Shown here one piece after another: positions 36,559 through 46,458 of a DNA stretch of 64,000 bases. Within the stretch, counting starts at the first letter, position 1, and every line of letters starts with the position of its first letter. The notes beneath the pieces are model-generated. The model was given only the letters and a program-made list of their open reading frames with translations. It ran no database searches and was not told where the DNA came from. The DNA comes from Bifidobacterium tissieri (GTDB taxonomy: Bacteria; Actinomycetota; Actinomycetes; Actinomycetales; Bifidobacteriaceae). The translations under genes and the position numbers were made by a program. The stretch is taken from contig NZ_MWWV01000004.1 of the NCBI RefSeq assembly GCF_002259645.1, forward strand, positions 1 through 64,000, given 5' to 3'.

Positions 36559-37160
36559 CGAGTCCCCTCCTGCGACTCGGCCTCCCCCCGCGAATCTTGT
36601 TCATGAGAAACGGATGCGGAACGAACGGATGCGGGATCGACGCCGGCGGTCAGGGCCAGACGTTCCGGCACCGGGGCAAGCTGCGGTCTGGAGAATCTTG
36701 CCAGGGAGAACGTCTCACGGGTGGCGCTGATCTTGTCCGCCATGGTGACCAGATAGCCCTCGATGTACTTGGGCGGTATCGGCGTGAGCGGAAACATGTG
36801 GCGCAGGATGGAGTTCCGTTCCACCTCGTTGAGTTCAAAATCCTGCAACGCGTTCATCAGCGCGCGACGCGGATGGGTGAATCCATGGAGCTTGTGCGAT
36901 CCATCCCCGTCGTAATGCCAGTCGTACAGGAAGTAGTCGTGCAGCAGCGCGGCACGGACCAGCGAGCGCAGATCCACATGCCGCCACAGATGCAGGCGGT
37001 CGGCGAAGTACACGGCAAGACAAGCCACACGAACCGAATGCTCGAACGTGGTTACGGCTCCATGCTGATAGCAGTGCTTTTCGATGCTCATCCGCTCGTT
37101 TTCCAGTACATCCCGTCCGTATTCATGCACGATTTGCCGGATTCTCTGACTCGTCAGCAC
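36555..37160 (-). CDS. HD-domain protein
   Basis: 201 residues from GTG 37160 with AAGGGG upstream. HD phosphohydrolase residues are visible: His in TFEHSVRVACLAVYFAD, the HD pair in LVRAALLHDYFLYDWH, and a later D in MADKISATRETF. The C-terminal ~35 residues are polar and probably disordered. The substrate is unknown. It is translationally coupled to the CmpB-like membrane protein, a pairing also seen in other Gram-positive genomes as far as I recall. Confidence 0.82.
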   Translation of the reverse strand: MLTSQRIRQIVHEYGRDVLENERMSIEKHCYQHGAVTTFEHSVRVACLAVYFADRLHLWRHVDLRSLVRAALLHDYFLYDWHYDGDGSHKLHGFTHPRRALMNALQDFELNEVERNSILRHMFPLTPIPPKYIEGYLVTMADKISATRETFSLARFSRPQLAPVPERLALTAGVDPASVRSASVSHEQDSRGEAESQEGTR

Positions 37161-37313
37161 AATAGCCCCTTTTTCGGATTCGAATGTCGACGGTATTGGT
37201 CGGCTCCTGATCGATTATTGGTCATTTTGATTGTAAATGACCAATATCACCGGGGTATTCGTTCGTGCGGATGATTCTGAAGACGAGGCGGATGATTCAT
37301 ACGATTCGGATAT

Positions 37314-37366
37314 GATTCCGCCCCGGTCTCCTGCTCTGGAAATAGCCAGGAGAACGGGGCGGAATC
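37314..37366 (-). terminator. Terminator after the AhpF-like gene
   Basis: GATTCCGCCCCG..CTCCTG / CAGGAG..CGGGGCGGAATC form an 18-bp stem with one 2-base internal mismatch, 37 bases past the stop. There is no strong U-run. Confidence 0.65.
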
Positions 37367-37402
37367 ACCACGCCACAGTGTTCATTTGGGAGCGCTACGG
37401 CA

Positions 37403-39133
37403 TCATGCCGCTTCGCAGGCGGCCACGAGCTGCTCGAGCGTCTGGCTGCCGAACAGGATGTCGCCGCCGTTGATGGTGGTGGCGGGCACGCTCATGATCC
37501 TGCGTTCCTTGCGCAGTTCAGGGAAGAGCCCCAGATCGATCATCTCGGCGGTCACGTTCGGGTTCATGGCGGCGATGTGCTGACATGCGGCCACCACGTC
37601 TGGGCAGAAGTGGCAGGTGAGGGAGACGCCGATCTCGATGTGCGTCTCCGGCAGTGCCTTGATGCGTTCGGCGAGTTCGGGGTCCACGCTCTGGCCCGGG
37701 CCGGCGATGTTATAGACGGCGAGAACGAGCGAATTGACCTCATGACCGGTGGGGATACCGCTGAACTTCACGCCCGTGTATTCGCCATTGTGGTCGAGCA
37801 GCACGAAGACCGGGTAACGCACGATGGCGGTCTTGTCGATCAGCGTCTTGCCTTCGTCGGAGTCGGCCGCCACGCTGCGGTAGTGCAGGTGGTCGTGCAT
37901 GGATGCGAATTCCTTGGCAAAGCTGGCGAGTTCGATGCTCGGCTGACCGCCGTCATCCACCTGCAGCAGGGTCACGTCCTCGGTCAGACGGTTGAAGATG
38001 CCGGCCAGCTGCTGCTTCATTTCGGCGCTGAACCATACGCCCTTGTGCTGCGGCACGGACGGGGAGTCGGAGAGCGTGCTGGTCTGTCCCACGGTTGCGG
38101 ACTTTGCGGACTTGGTCTTGGATTCGGATGCGGTCTTGGCCTCGTCGGCCTTCTTGGCAACCGTCTTGGGTACCACGGGTATGCCGAGACGCTTCTTCTC
38201 GGCGGTCACGTACTCTTCGGCACCGGTGGCCGCGATCGCGCCGTCGGATGCGGCGGTCACGATCTGGCGCAACGGCTTGGAGACCACGTCGCCGGCCGCG
38301 TACACGCCGGGGATGTTGGTGCCCTGCCACGAATCGACGGTGATGTAGCCGCGGTCGTCCTTGGCGAGCACGTCAAGGCCGGCGGTTTCGGGCTTGGTGC
38401 CCACGTAGATGAACATGCCGAACACGTTGTCGCCGTCCTCGACATGGTAGTGGGTCTTCTCACCGGTCTTGTTGTTCACGAACGTGGCGTCGGTCAGATA
38501 GTCGTCGCCGTCGAGGGATTCGACCTCGGTGTTGTACAGCACCTCGACCTTGGGGTTGTCGAGCGCGCGGGCCGCGGTGAGTGGCGGGCAGGAGAACTGC
38601 GATCCACGCACGAGCACGGTCACCTTGCGTGCGTAGCGGGTGAGGTAGTCGGCTTCCTCGGCGGCCGCATAGCCGCCGCCGACCACGAACACCTGCAGTC
38701 CGCTGAACAGCTCGCCGTCACAGGTGGAGCAATAGGCCACTCCCCTGCCGCGCAGCTTCTGTTCTCCGGGGATGCCGAGCTGACGGGGCTGGGCACCGGA
38801 TGCGATGATCACGGCGCGGGCATGATAGTCGCGGTTCTTGCCGTGCAGCACCTTCACCTCGCCGTCGAGCTCGTACGCGGTCACATCGTCATGGGCGATT
38901 TCCACGCCGAAGCCCTCGGCCTGCTGCTTCATCAGGTTCATCAGGGCGGTGCCCTCGATCTCCTTGATCGCCGGATAGTTGACGACCACGGAAGTGGTGG
39001 TGACCTGACCGCCGACCTGATCCTTTTCAATGATCAGCGTGTCCATGGTCGCTCGTCCCGCGTAGATGCCCGCGGTGAGTCCGGCGGGACCACTGCCGAC
39101 GATGATGACGTCGTAAATGTGTTCGTTGCTCAT
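37403..39133 (-). CDS. AhpF-like peroxiredoxin reductase with permuted domain order
   Basis: 576 residues. The N-terminal part (1 to ~320) is a thioredoxin-reductase flavoprotein: FAD loop IVGSGPAGLTAG, redox pair C135-STC-C138, NAD(P) loop VVGGGYAAAEEA and GVYAAGDV. A Lys/Ala/Ser-rich linker (about 325-355) leads to a tandem thioredoxin-fold domain with SLTCHFCPDVV (C507, C510), which is the signature of the N-terminal domain of enterobacterial AhpF. The order is thus reversed relative to classical AhpF. It is downstream of ahpC and very likely its electron donor, using NAD(P)H. Confidence 0.9.
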   Translation of the reverse strand: MSNEHIYDVIIVGSGPAGLTAGIYAGRATMDTLIIEKDQVGGQVTTTSVVVNYPAIKEIEGTALMNLMKQQAEGFGVEIAHDDVTAYELDGEVKVLHGKNRDYHARAVIIASGAQPRQLGIPGEQKLRGRGVAYCSTCDGELFSGLQVFVVGGGYAAAEEADYLTRYARKVTVLVRGSQFSCPPLTAARALDNPKVEVLYNTEVESLDGDDYLTDATFVNNKTGEKTHYHVEDGDNVFGMFIYVGTKPETAGLDVLAKDDRGYITVDSWQGTNIPGVYAAGDVVSKPLRQIVTAASDGAIAATGAEEYVTAEKKRLGIPVVPKTVAKKADEAKTASESKTKSAKSATVGQTSTLSDSPSVPQHKGVWFSAEMKQQLAGIFNRLTEDVTLLQVDDGGQPSIELASFAKEFASMHDHLHYRSVAADSDEGKTLIDKTAIVRYPVFVLLDHNGEYTGVKFSGIPTGHEVNSLVLAVYNIAGPGQSVDPELAERIKALPETHIEIGVSLTCHFCPDVVAACQHIAAMNPNVTAEMIDLGLFPELRKERRIMSVPATTINGGDILFGSQTLEQLVAACEAA

Positions 39134-39160
39134 GATTTGATTGCTGCCTTACTGCTGAAA

Positions 39161-39189
39161 AAGGCGCTCGAATATGATTCGGGCGCCTT
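39161..39189 (-). terminator. Terminator between ahpC and the AhpF-like gene
   Basis: AAGGCGC / GCGCCTT outer arms with inner CGAA/TTCG pairing. On the minus strand it is followed by TTTTTC. It should lower expression of the reductase relative to AhpC. Confidence 0.78.
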
Positions 39190-39282
39190 AAAAACGTATT
39201 GTCACAACCACTGATGGTGGTAATTGCTGACGTTTGTGCTATCGACGATGATCGACGATTGATGTTCGATGATTATCGACGA

Positions 39283-39849
39283 TCAGATCTTGCCGACGAG
39301 GTCGAGGCTCGGAGCGATGGTGTCCTCACCCGGGTGCCAGTTGGCCGGGCACACCTTGTCGCCGTGCTCACGGACGAACTTGGCGGCCTCGAGCGTGCGC
39401 AGGATCTCCTCGGCGTTGCGGCCGATGCCGTTGTCGTTGATGGTGTAGGACTTGATCTTGCCTTCGGGGTCGATGATGAACACGCCGCGGAAGGCCAGAC
39501 CGGTCTCCTCGTCGAGCACGCCGAAGAAGCGGGCGAGCTTGCCGGCCGGGTCGGCGAGCATCGGGTACTTCACCTTGGCGATGGTGTCGGTGGCCTCGGC
39601 CCAGGCCTTGTGCACGAACTCGGTGTCCTCGGAAACGGAGTAGACCTCGGCGTCGGCTGCCTTGAAGTCGGTGTAGTGATCAGCCAGATCACCAAGTTCG
39701 GTGGGGCACACGAACGTGAAATCGGCCGGGTAGAAGAAGATGACGGACCAGTGGCCCAGCAGGTTCTGCTTGGACACGGTTTCGATTTCGCCGTCGTGGT
39801 AGGCGTTGACGGTGAAATCTTCGAGCTCGACGTTGATGAAGTTGCTCAT
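39283..39849 (-). CDS. ahpC: Alkyl hydroperoxide reductase subunit C (2-Cys peroxiredoxin)
   Basis: 188 residues from ATG 39849 with AAAGGA upstream; an ATG two codons earlier lacks spacing. The peroxidatic Cys is C48 in FTFVCPTEL and the resolving Cys is C167 in KVCPANW, with FRGVFIIDPEGKI between. It reduces H2O2 and organic peroxides, being re-reduced by the AhpF-like protein encoded downstream. Confidence 0.96.
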   Translation of the reverse strand: MSNFINVELEDFTVNAYHDGEIETVSKQNLLGHWSVIFFYPADFTFVCPTELGDLADHYTDFKAADAEVYSVSEDTEFVHKAWAEATDTIAKVKYPMLADPAGKLARFFGVLDEETGLAFRGVFIIDPEGKIKSYTINDNGIGRNAEEILRTLEAAKFVREHGDKVCPANWHPGEDTIAPSLDLVGKI

Positions 39850-39991
39850 GCACATTCCTTTCCGAAAAGGTCGCGATCGGTACGACCATTGTGCTTTCCC
39901 GCCCAGTCTATCCGACCATGATTCACGTTCGTCGGAGAAACGCGGCGGGCGGAATGATCATGAGCAACATCACATTTGGGCCCGATGAATC

Positions 39992-41470
39992 CTAGCGCAG
40001 CACTTCGCTCGGGGACTTGTAGGCGGAGCCGTCCGACTTGGAGTCGGCGAACAGCTTGAGCGGTTCCACGGTGGCCTTGGCGTCCACGATCTGCTCACGC
40101 ACGCGACCGTAGGCGGTGCCGCCCTTGCCGTTACGCGAATCGACGGAACCACGGCTGGAGAGCACTTCGCGCACCTGCGGCGCCTTGTCGGCGGGCAGGA
40201 AGTCGGCGAACACACCGATGAAGTCATCGTCCGTGAGATCCCACAGCTCCTGGCCACGACCTTCGGCGATCTTGACGCAGGCACCGGAAAGCTCGTGGGC
40301 GTGACGGAACGGCACACCGTTCTTCACCAGCCATTCGGCGATGTCGGTGGCGAGCGCGAAACCGGTGGGGGCCTCGGCCTCGAGACGGTCGGCGTCGAAA
40401 CGCATGGTGGCGACCATGCCGGTGAAGGCGGGCAGCAGCACCTCGAGTGTGTCGACCTGATCGAACACGGCTTCCTTGTCCTCCTGCAGGTCGCGGGCGT
40501 ATGCGGTGGGCAGGCCCTTGAGCGTGGCGAGCAGACCGGTCAGGTCGCCGATCAGACGACCGGACTTGCCACGGGCGAGCTCGGCGATATCCGGGTTCTT
40601 CTTCTGCGGCATGATCGAGGAGCCGGTGGAGTAGGCGTCGTCGAGCTTGACAAAGGCGAACTCCTGCGTGTTCCAGATGATGATCTCCTCACTCAGACGG
40701 GAGATGTCCACACCGGTCATGGCGGCGATGAACGCGAATTCGGCCACGAGGTCGCGCGACGCGGTGCCGTCGATGGAGTTGTCGGTCACGCGGGAGAAGC
40801 CGAGCTCACGGGCCACGGCCTCCGGGTCGAGACCGAGCGTGTTGCCGGCGAGCGCTCCGGAGCCGTATGGGCTGGCGTTGATGCGCTTGTCCCAGTCGAT
40901 AAGGCGCTGGATGTCGCGGATCAGCGGCCATGCGTGGGCCATGAGCTGGTGGGCGAGCAGCACGGGCTGGGCGTGCTGCATGTGGGTGCGGCCGGGCATC
41001 ACGGTGTGGCCGGCGGCCTCGGACTGCTTGATCAGCGCGTTGACGAGCTTGATGAGCTCACCGGCGATCACGCGGGAGTGGCGGCGCAGCCACATGCGGA
41101 TCAGGCAGGCGATCTGGTCGTTGCGGGAGCGACCGGCGCGCAGCTTGCCGCCGAGTTCGTCACCGGCGATGTCGATCAGTCCGCGTTCGAGGGCGGTAGC
41201 CTCGTCCTCGTCGTCCTCGATCGGCGTGAATTCACCGGAGTCGACGCGACGCTGCAGTTCGTCGAGCGCATCCTCCATGCGCTTGAGCTCGTCGTCGGTC
41301 AGCAGTCCGGCGCGACCCAGTGCGCGGGCGTGGGCGCGGGATCCGGCGATGTCATCGTCGGCCAGACGCCAGTCGAACTGGGTGGACTTGCTCAGACGAG
41401 CCAGTTCGGGCGAGGGACCGGAGGTGAATCGGCCGCCCCACAGGGCGAGGTGTTCGGACTGCTCAGCCAT
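39992..41470 (-). CDS. argH: Argininosuccinate lyase
   Basis: 492 residues. Fumarase/aspartase-superfamily signature [12 protein letters not shown] is present, with [15 protein letters not shown] and the opening [13 protein letters not shown]. It splits argininosuccinate to arginine and fumarate. The start ATG has AAGGAG. It is separated from argG by a 0.7-kb interval and may have its own promoter. The C-terminal ~25 residues include a Ser/Lys-rich extension. Confidence 0.96.
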   Translation of the reverse strand: MAEQSEHLALWGGRFTSGPSPELARLSKSTQFDWRLADDDIAGSRAHARALGRAGLLTDDELKRMEDALDELQRRVDSGEFTPIEDDEDEATALERGLIDIAGDELGGKLRAGRSRNDQIACLIRMWLRRHSRVIAGELIKLVNALIKQSEAAGHTVMPGRTHMQHAQPVLLAHQLMAHAWPLIRDIQRLIDWDKRINASPYGSGALAGNTLGLDPEAVARELGFSRVTDNSIDGTASRDLVAEFAFIAAMTGVDISRLSEEIIIWNTQEFAFVKLDDAYSTGSSIMPQKKNPDIAELARGKSGRLIGDLTGLLATLKGLPTAYARDLQEDKEAVFDQVDTLEVLLPAFTGMVATMRFDADRLEAEAPTGFALATDIAEWLVKNGVPFRHAHELSGACVKIAEGRGQELWDLTDDDFIGVFADFLPADKAPQVREVLSSRGSVDSRNGKGGTAYGRVREQIVDAKATVEPLKLFADSKSDGSAYKSPSEVLR

Positions 41471-41664
41471 GCATGTTCTCCTTACGTTGATTCTTTGTGA
41501 GCCTCGTGAACCGTATGATCCGTGATGGGATCATCAAGGGTTTCATACGTTTTTGACCGTCTGCCAGCCTATCAGCGCGCGGCTACATCATGCAGCGACG
41601 CCACGATTGCGCATCGTGATATACGGATACGCAGCAAGGAACGATGAATAGAGCTGTTTGGTAC

Positions 41665-41691
41665 TACTCTGCCACATGCGATGGCAGAGTA
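41665..41691. repeat. Gapped palindrome copy 1 (TACTCTGCCA-N7-TGGCAGAGTA)
   Basis: Perfect 10-base arms separated by 7 bases. The core CTCTGCCA / TGGCAGAG is shared with copies 2 and 3. Confidence 0.8.
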
Positions 41692-41764
41692 TGCAGATAC
41701 CACATCAATCTGCGAACTGTGCCACAAATCGCTGTCACACAGCGCATAATCCTTGTTTTCGCCT

Positions 41765-41794
41765 GTTCTCTGCCACACAATGATGGCAGAGAAC
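41765..41794. repeat. Gapped palindrome copy 2 (GTTCTCTGCCA-N8-TGGCAGAGAAC)
   Basis: Perfect 11-base arms separated by 8 bases, with the same core as copies 1 and 3. Confidence 0.8.
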
Positions 41795-41943
41795 GACAGC
41801 TATCGCCTCCAGTGAATTTCCTGCCATCATCCGCCGAGTATGTGATGCGACAACCGGCCCAGATTCCCATGTTGAAGGATGAAATACCGGTCTGGCAAGG
41901 CGAAAACCGTGGCAAAGAACAGACAAATAACCGATTTGATTGA

Positions 41944-41970
41944 TTCTCTGCCAAAGACCGTGGCAGAGAA
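41944..41970. repeat. Gapped palindrome copy 3 (TTCTCTGCCA-N7-TGGCAGAGAA)
   Basis: Perfect 10-base arms separated by 7 bases. Its right half (ACCGTGGCAGAGAAC) resembles a half-copy at 41906-41919. Confidence 0.8.
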
Positions 41971-42100
41971 CGTCATAGTGTGGGTATCACGTATTCCCTG
42001 CCACGAAAGTCATGACTTTCGAGACTTCGACTCAACAATCACGATCCCAACGACGACTCATGCGACTTTCACGGACCGAAAGAAGCGACCCCAACAACAA

Positions 42101-42129
42101 AGATCCCCCTCGCTTTGCGAAGGAGATCT
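42101..42129 (-). terminator. argG terminator
   Basis: On the minus strand AGATCTCCTTCGC-AAA-GCGAGGGGGATCT forms a 13-bp stem with two U.G pairs, followed by TTGTTGTTGG. It lies 39 bases after the argG stop. Confidence 0.78.
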
Positions 42130-42167
42130 CATAAGGATGACAGGATTCAGCCGAAGCCGCAACCGGA

Positions 42168-43406
42168 TCACTCCACGGCGTTGTCCGGGACTTCGATGCC
42201 GTTGCCGAACTTGACGTCGCGGGCGGCGGCCACACGGCTCGGCAGACCGTAGATGTCGATGAAGCCGTTGGAGGACTTCGAGTCGAAGCTGTCGCCGGAG
42301 TCGTAGGTGGCGAGGTTGTAGTCGTACAGCGAGCTGTCGGAACGACGACCGGTCACCACGGCACGACCGCCGTGCAGCACCATGCGGATCTCGCCGGACA
42401 CGTACTTCTGCGTGTCTTCGATGAACGCGTTGAGGGACTGGGTGGCAGGGCTGAACCACTGTGCGTCGTAGACCAGTTCGCCCCAGCGCTTGTCGATGTC
42501 GCGCTTGATGCGGTGCTGCTCACGCTCGAGGCAGCAGTTCTCCAGCTCCTGATGGGCGGTGATGAGGGCCACGGCACCCGGGGCCTCGTACAGCTCACGG
42601 GACTTGATGCCGACAAGACGGTCCTCGATGAGGTCGATACGACCGATGCCCTGGGCACCGGCGCGACGGTTCATCTCCTCGATGGCCTGCAGCGGGGTGA
42701 CGTCACGGCCATCGATCTTGACCGGGATGCCCTGCTTGAACTCGATGACGACCTCATCCTCGACCGGCGGGAAGGCCGGATCATCGGTGTAGGAGTAGCA
42801 GTCCTTGGTCGGACCGTTCCACGGATCCTCGAGGAAGCCGGTCTCGATGGCACGGCCCCACACGTTCTGGTCGATGGAGTACGGGCTCTTCTCGGTCTGC
42901 ACGATCGGCAGCTTGTGCTCCTTGGCGAACGCGATCTCCACGTCGCGGGTGAGGGCCAGATCACGGATCGGGCTGATGGCCTTGAGCGTCGGGTCGATGG
43001 AGGCGATGGACACCTCGAAACGCACCTGATCGTTGCCCTTGCCGGTGCAGCCGTGGGAGATGGTGTCGGCACCGAACTGGTGGGCGGCGCGCACCAGGTG
43101 CTTGGAGATCAGCGGGCGGGAGATGGCGGAGACCAGCGGGTACACGCCTTCGTACATGGCGTTGGCCTTGAGGGCCTTCATGCAGTATTCCTCGGCGAAC
43201 TCGTTGCGCGCGTCCACCACGTAGGCTTCGACGGCGCCGCATGCAAGGGCGCGCTGCTTGATGGTCTCGAGGCTTTCGCCGCCCTGACCGACGTCGAGGG
43301 AGACGGCCACGACATCCTTGCCGGTGCGCTCCTTGAGGTACGAGATAGCCACGGAGGTGTCAAGACCTCCGGAATACGCCAGGACAAGACGCTTGTTGTC
43401 TGCCAT
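42168..43406 (-). CDS. argG: Argininosuccinate synthase
   Basis: 412 residues. The N-terminal PP-loop [31 protein letters not shown], and [16 protein letters not shown] are diagnostic. It joins citrulline and aspartate using ATP. ATG 43406 has GAAAGG six bases upstream. An ARG box and TATAAT lie in the 84-base gap to argR, so argG can be transcribed separately from argCJBDFR. Confidence 0.97.
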   Translation of the reverse strand: MADNKRLVLAYSGGLDTSVAISYLKERTGKDVVAVSLDVGQGGESLETIKQRALACGAVEAYVVDARNEFAEEYCMKALKANAMYEGVYPLVSAISRPLISKHLVRAAHQFGADTISHGCTGKGNDQVRFEVSIASIDPTLKAISPIRDLALTRDVEIAFAKEHKLPIVQTEKSPYSIDQNVWGRAIETGFLEDPWNGPTKDCYSYTDDPAFPPVEDEVVIEFKQGIPVKIDGRDVTPLQAIEEMNRRAGAQGIGRIDLIEDRLVGIKSRELYEAPGAVALITAHQELENCCLEREQHRIKRDIDKRWGELVYDAQWFSPATQSLNAFIEDTQKYVSGEIRMVLHGGRAVVTGRRSDSSLYDYNLATYDSGDSFDSKSSNGFIDIYGLPSRVAAARDVKFGNGIEVPDNAVE

Positions 43407-43432
43407 TGGTTGCCTTTCTTATGATTACATCC

Positions 43433-43472
43433 TTATGCATCAATTATATGCAATGGTCTGTATATTTATGCA
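43433..43472 (-). promoter_or_regulatory. argG promoter with ARG boxes
   Basis: TGTATATTTATGCA (43459-43472) fits the ARG-box half-site pattern TG-N-AT-N4-AT-N-CA exactly. A second weaker site (TTATGCATCAATTATATGCA, 43433-43452) covers a minus-strand TATAAT (43443-43448). ArgR binding here would block the -10 region. Confidence 0.68.
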
Positions 43473-43490
43473 CTCCGGTGAGTCGCACGG

Positions 43491-44063
43491 TCAGCGACCG
43501 CCGTCATTCGGATCCCGATCGCCTTTGTCGCGAGTCTGGGAGGCCAATGACAGCAACCATTCGGAACGCCCTACGGCCATGTCATCATCGGTGCAGATTA
43601 TTAATACCGTATCATCCCCGGCAATGGTGCCGAGAATACCGTCAATGGGGTGCTTGTCGATCACGCTCGCCACATACTGTGCGGCACCCGACGGGGTGTG
43701 CACCACCACGAGATTGCGCGCCACGGCCACCGACGTGACCAGTCCGGACAGTACCCGGGACAGCTGCTGCTCGATCTTCGCCCCAAGCTCGGCATGGGAG
43801 GAATGATCCTCGGCATGATGTGAACTCGGACCACCGATGGCGTAGGCCATGGCTCCCCCGGCCACGCGAACCTTGACGGCGTTCATCTCGTCAAGGTCAC
43901 GGCTCAGCGTGGCCTGGGTGACCGCAATGCCCTGGGCGGCGAGAATGCCGGACAGCTGCGACTGCGAAGTGACGGTGTGTGAGCGCAACGCCTGTTCGAT
44001 GGCGCTCAGGCGTGCGGCCCGCGTGGTCGGACGCTGCAGCGACGGCGTGTCGTCGTCGGTCAT
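43491..44063 (-). CDS. argR: Arginine repressor
   Basis: 190 residues from ATG 44063; ATG 44072, one base after the argF stop, is an equally possible start. The N-terminal winged helix ends with the ArgR signature [11 protein letters not shown]. The C-terminal hexamer domain carries [12 protein letters not shown], the arginine-binding GT-AGDDT motif. It represses the arginine genes when arginine is abundant by binding ARG boxes such as those at 49833-49850 and 43459-43472. It is co-transcribed with the genes it controls. Confidence 0.94.
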   Translation of the reverse strand: MTDDDTPSLQRPTTRAARLSAIEQALRSHTVTSQSQLSGILAAQGIAVTQATLSRDLDEMNAVKVRVAGGAMAYAIGGPSSHHAEDHSSHAELGAKIEQQLSRVLSGLVTSVAVARNLVVVHTPSGAAQYVASVIDKHPIDGILGTIAGDDTVLIICTDDDMAVGRSEWLLSLASQTRDKGDRDPNDGGR

Positions 44064-44073
44064 GCGACCCATA

Positions 44074-45048
44074 TCAGGCGAGCTCGCCAAGCAGGGAGGG
44101 ATCCTCACGCTGCCACGCGATCAGCCAGGTGAGCAGCGCCTTCTGCGCGTGCAGACGGTTCTCGGCCTCGTCCCATACCACCGACTGCGGGCCGTCGATC
44201 ACCGAGGAGGTGACCTCCTTGCCGCGGTAGGCGGGCAGGCAGTGCTGGAAGAGCGCATCGGGCTTGGCGTACGACATGAGCTCGTCGTTGACCTGGTAAT
44301 TCCAGAACGGCTTGGAACGGATGGCGTATTCGGCCTCCTCGCCCATGGAGACCCACGTGTCGGTGAACACGCAGTCGGCGTCGGCCACGGCCTCCTTCGG
44401 ATCGGTGGTGACGAGCACCGAACCGCCGTTGGCTTCGGCGATGCGCTTGGCGTCGGCCACGATCTGCGGATCCGGCAGGTATCCCTGCGGCCCGGAGACA
44501 CGCACGTTCATGCCGGCGGTGGCACCACCAAGCAGGTAGGAATTGGCCATGTTGTTGGCCGCGTCACCCACGTAGGCGATGGTCTGTCCGGCGAGCGCGT
44601 CAACACCGCCGCGATGCATGGCGATGGTCTGCAGGTCGGCGAGCACCTGGCAGGGGTGGAACTGGTCGGTCAGCGCGTTGACGACCGGGCAGGTGGCGTA
44701 CTTGGCCATCTCCTCCACACGATCCTGTCCGAAGGTACGCCAGACGATGCCGTATGCCATACGGGTGAGCACACGTGCGGTGTCGGCCACCGGCTCGCCT
44801 CGGCCGAGCTGCGAAGAGGACTTGTCGATCACGAGCGGATAGCCGCCGAGTTCGGCCACGCCGATCGAGAAGCTGGAGCGGGTTCGGGTGCTGGGCTTGT
44901 CGAAGATCACGGCAACGGCCTGCGGACCTTCGAACGGGCGAGCGTAGAAACGGTTGAGACGGAACTTCTCCGCCAGCTTGAGGATCTGCTTCTGCTCCTC
45001 ATGGTTCACATCGTCGTCGCGCAGCATGTGCCGCAGTTCGTGGGCCAT
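44074..45048 (-). CDS. argF: Ornithine carbamoyltransferase
   Basis: 324 residues. The carbamoyl-phosphate site STRTRSS, the FHPCQVLAD segment and the ornithine-binding HCLPAYRG are present. It makes citrulline from ornithine and carbamoyl phosphate. ATG 45048 has AAGGAG. It is preceded by a hairpin in the argD-argF gap. Its position between biosynthetic argD and argR makes an anabolic role, not a deiminase pathway role, the sensible reading. Confidence 0.96.
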   Translation of the reverse strand: MAHELRHMLRDDDVNHEEQKQILKLAEKFRLNRFYARPFEGPQAVAVIFDKPSTRTRSSFSIGVAELGGYPLVIDKSSSQLGRGEPVADTARVLTRMAYGIVWRTFGQDRVEEMAKYATCPVVNALTDQFHPCQVLADLQTIAMHRGGVDALAGQTIAYVGDAANNMANSYLLGGATAGMNVRVSGPQGYLPDPQIVADAKRIAEANGGSVLVTTDPKEAVADADCVFTDTWVSMGEEAEYAIRSKPFWNYQVNDELMSYAKPDALFQHCLPAYRGKEVTSSVIDGPQSVVWDEAENRLHAQKALLTWLIAWQREDPSLLGELA

Positions 45049-45104
45049 TGCGTTCTCCTTAGTTTGATTGTTCTGGACAGTGGACGGTGATAACAGAAAT
45101 AACG

Positions 45105-45140
45105 ATGTCTGCCGGATCCGTCCGTGGTTCCGGCAGACAT
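45105..45140 (-). terminator. Hairpin in the argD-argF gap
   Basis: ATGTCTGCCGGA / TCCGGCAGACAT form a perfect 12-bp stem with a 12-base loop. It has no U-run, so it may be a partial block or a processing/stability element rather than a full terminator. Confidence 0.5.
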
Positions 45141-45168
45141 GACGGTGATGGAAATGGGGTTCGTTCGA

Positions 45169-46458
45169 TCAGTCGTTGGGCAGATCGGTCGGGACCTTGG
45201 CCAGAACGCTCAGGCACTCGTCCACGTCCTGCTCGCTGACGATCAGCGGCGGCGCAAACCGCAGGGCGTTCGGTGCGACGGCATTGACGATCAGACTGTG
45301 TTCCAGCGCCCATCCGGCCACTGCGTGGGCGCACGGGTGGCTCAGCTGCACGGCGTCCAGCAGGCCACGGCCACGCACCTCGCCGTACAGCGGGTTGTCG
45401 AGCGCCGCGAGTCCATCGCGTAGCTGCTTGCCGCGTGCCTCGGCGTTGGCGAGCAGGTCGTCGTCCTCAATGGTCTTGAGCGTGGCGAGAGCGGCGGCTG
45501 CACCAAGCGGATTGCCGGCGAAGGTGGAACCGTGCGAGCCCGGGGTGAACAGGGAGGAGAGTTTCTCTCCGAAGGCGATCAGGCCGCCCATCGGGAAACC
45601 GCCGGCGACGCCCTTGGCGAAGGTGATCGCGTCCGGGATGACGCCGCCACTCAGGTCCTCGCGCTGGAAGGCGAACCATTCACCGGTGCGGCCGATACCG
45701 GTCTGCACCTCGTCGATGATCAGCAGAGCGTTGTTCCTGTCGCACAGTTCGCGCGCGGCCTTCACGTAGTCGGCACCCAGCGGCACGACACCTGCCTCGC
45801 CCTGGATGAGCTCCATGATCACGGCGGCGACCGGTCCCTTGCCGTAGCGGCCCAGGCCGGTTTCGTTGAAGGCTCGCTGCAACGACTCCACGTTGCCGGC
45901 CTCCACGAATTCGACGGCAGGAACCAGCGGCTCGAACGGCTTGCGGATCACGGGTTTCCACGTGGCGCTCAGCGCACCGAGCGTACGACCGTGGAATCCG
46001 TGGGTCATGGCGAGAATACGGGCCGGCTTGCCGCCGATGTCGGGCAGCGCGCCGTGCAGGGTGCGGCCGTAGAGCTTGGCGAGCTTGATCGCGGCCTCGT
46101 TCCCCTCGGCTCCGGAGTTGCCGAAGTACACGTGCGATCCTTCCGGCGCCCCGGCGAGCTCGATCAGCTTAGATGCCAGTTCGATCTGCGGTTCGGTGGC
46201 GAAGTAGTTGCTGGTGTGTCCCACCTTGGCGGCCTGCTCGGCAATGGCCTTCACCCATGCGGGGTGCGCATATCCGAGGGCGTTCACGGCGATGCCACCG
46301 AGGAAGTCCAGATATTCGTTGCCGTCGACGTCCCAGATTCGGGTGCCCTGACCATGATCCATCACGCGCAGAGGCGTGCCGAATACGTTCATGTGCACGT
46401 TCTTGTAGGAGTCCAGCCACTTGGCGTCGTTGGCACCCAGCGTTTCCTTGTCAGACAT
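45169..46458 (-). CDS. argD: Acetylornithine aminotransferase
   Basis: 429 residues of class III PLP aminotransferases. Seen: [44 protein letters not shown], and the PLP Lys in [15 protein letters not shown]. It converts N-acetylglutamate semialdehyde to N-acetylornithine. It overlaps the end of argB by 8 bases. Confidence 0.95.
   Translation of the reverse strand: MSDKETLGANDAKWLDSYKNVHMNVFGTPLRVMDHGQGTRIWDVDGNEYLDFLGGIAVNALGYAHPAWVKAIAEQAAKVGHTSNYFATEPQIELASKLIELAGAPEGSHVYFGNSGAEGNEAAIKLAKLYGRTLHGALPDIGGKPARILAMTHGFHGRTLGALSATWKPVIRKPFEPLVPAVEFVEAGNVESLQRAFNETGLGRYGKGPVAAVIMELIQGEAGVVPLGADYVKAARELCDRNNALLIIDEVQTGIGRTGEWFAFQREDLSGGVIPDAITFAKGVAGGFPMGGLIAFGEKLSSLFTPGSHGSTFAGNPLGAAAALATLKTIEDDDLLANAEARGKQLRDGLAALDNPLYGEVRGRGLLDAVQLSHPCAHAVAGWALEHSLIVNAVAPNALRFAPPLIVSEQDVDECLSVLAKVPTDLPND

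Larger units (their letters stand above)
41471..42100. other. Non-coding interval between argG and argH with TGGCAGAG palindromes
   Basis: About 630 bases, visibly more A/T-rich than the flanking genes. It contains three near-identical gapped palindromes (entries at 41665, 41765, 41944) and degenerate copies near 41717, 41892 and 41992. Open frames of ~100 codons on both strands have no initiation signal or familiar composition, so I do not call a gene. It must also contain any argH promoter. Confidence 0.6.

Noticed and set aside
41644-41954. Possible small genes (about 96-99 codons) on either strand in the argG-argH gap
   Set aside because: No ribosome binding site, odd composition, and both frames are crossed by the palindromes. 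Repeated VAEN-type peptides follow only from the repeated DNA.
41665-41970. TGGCAGAG repeats as a CRISPR array
   Set aside because: Repeats are palindromic, only about 27-30 bases with internal gaps, irregularly spaced (100 and 179 bases) and without cas genes.
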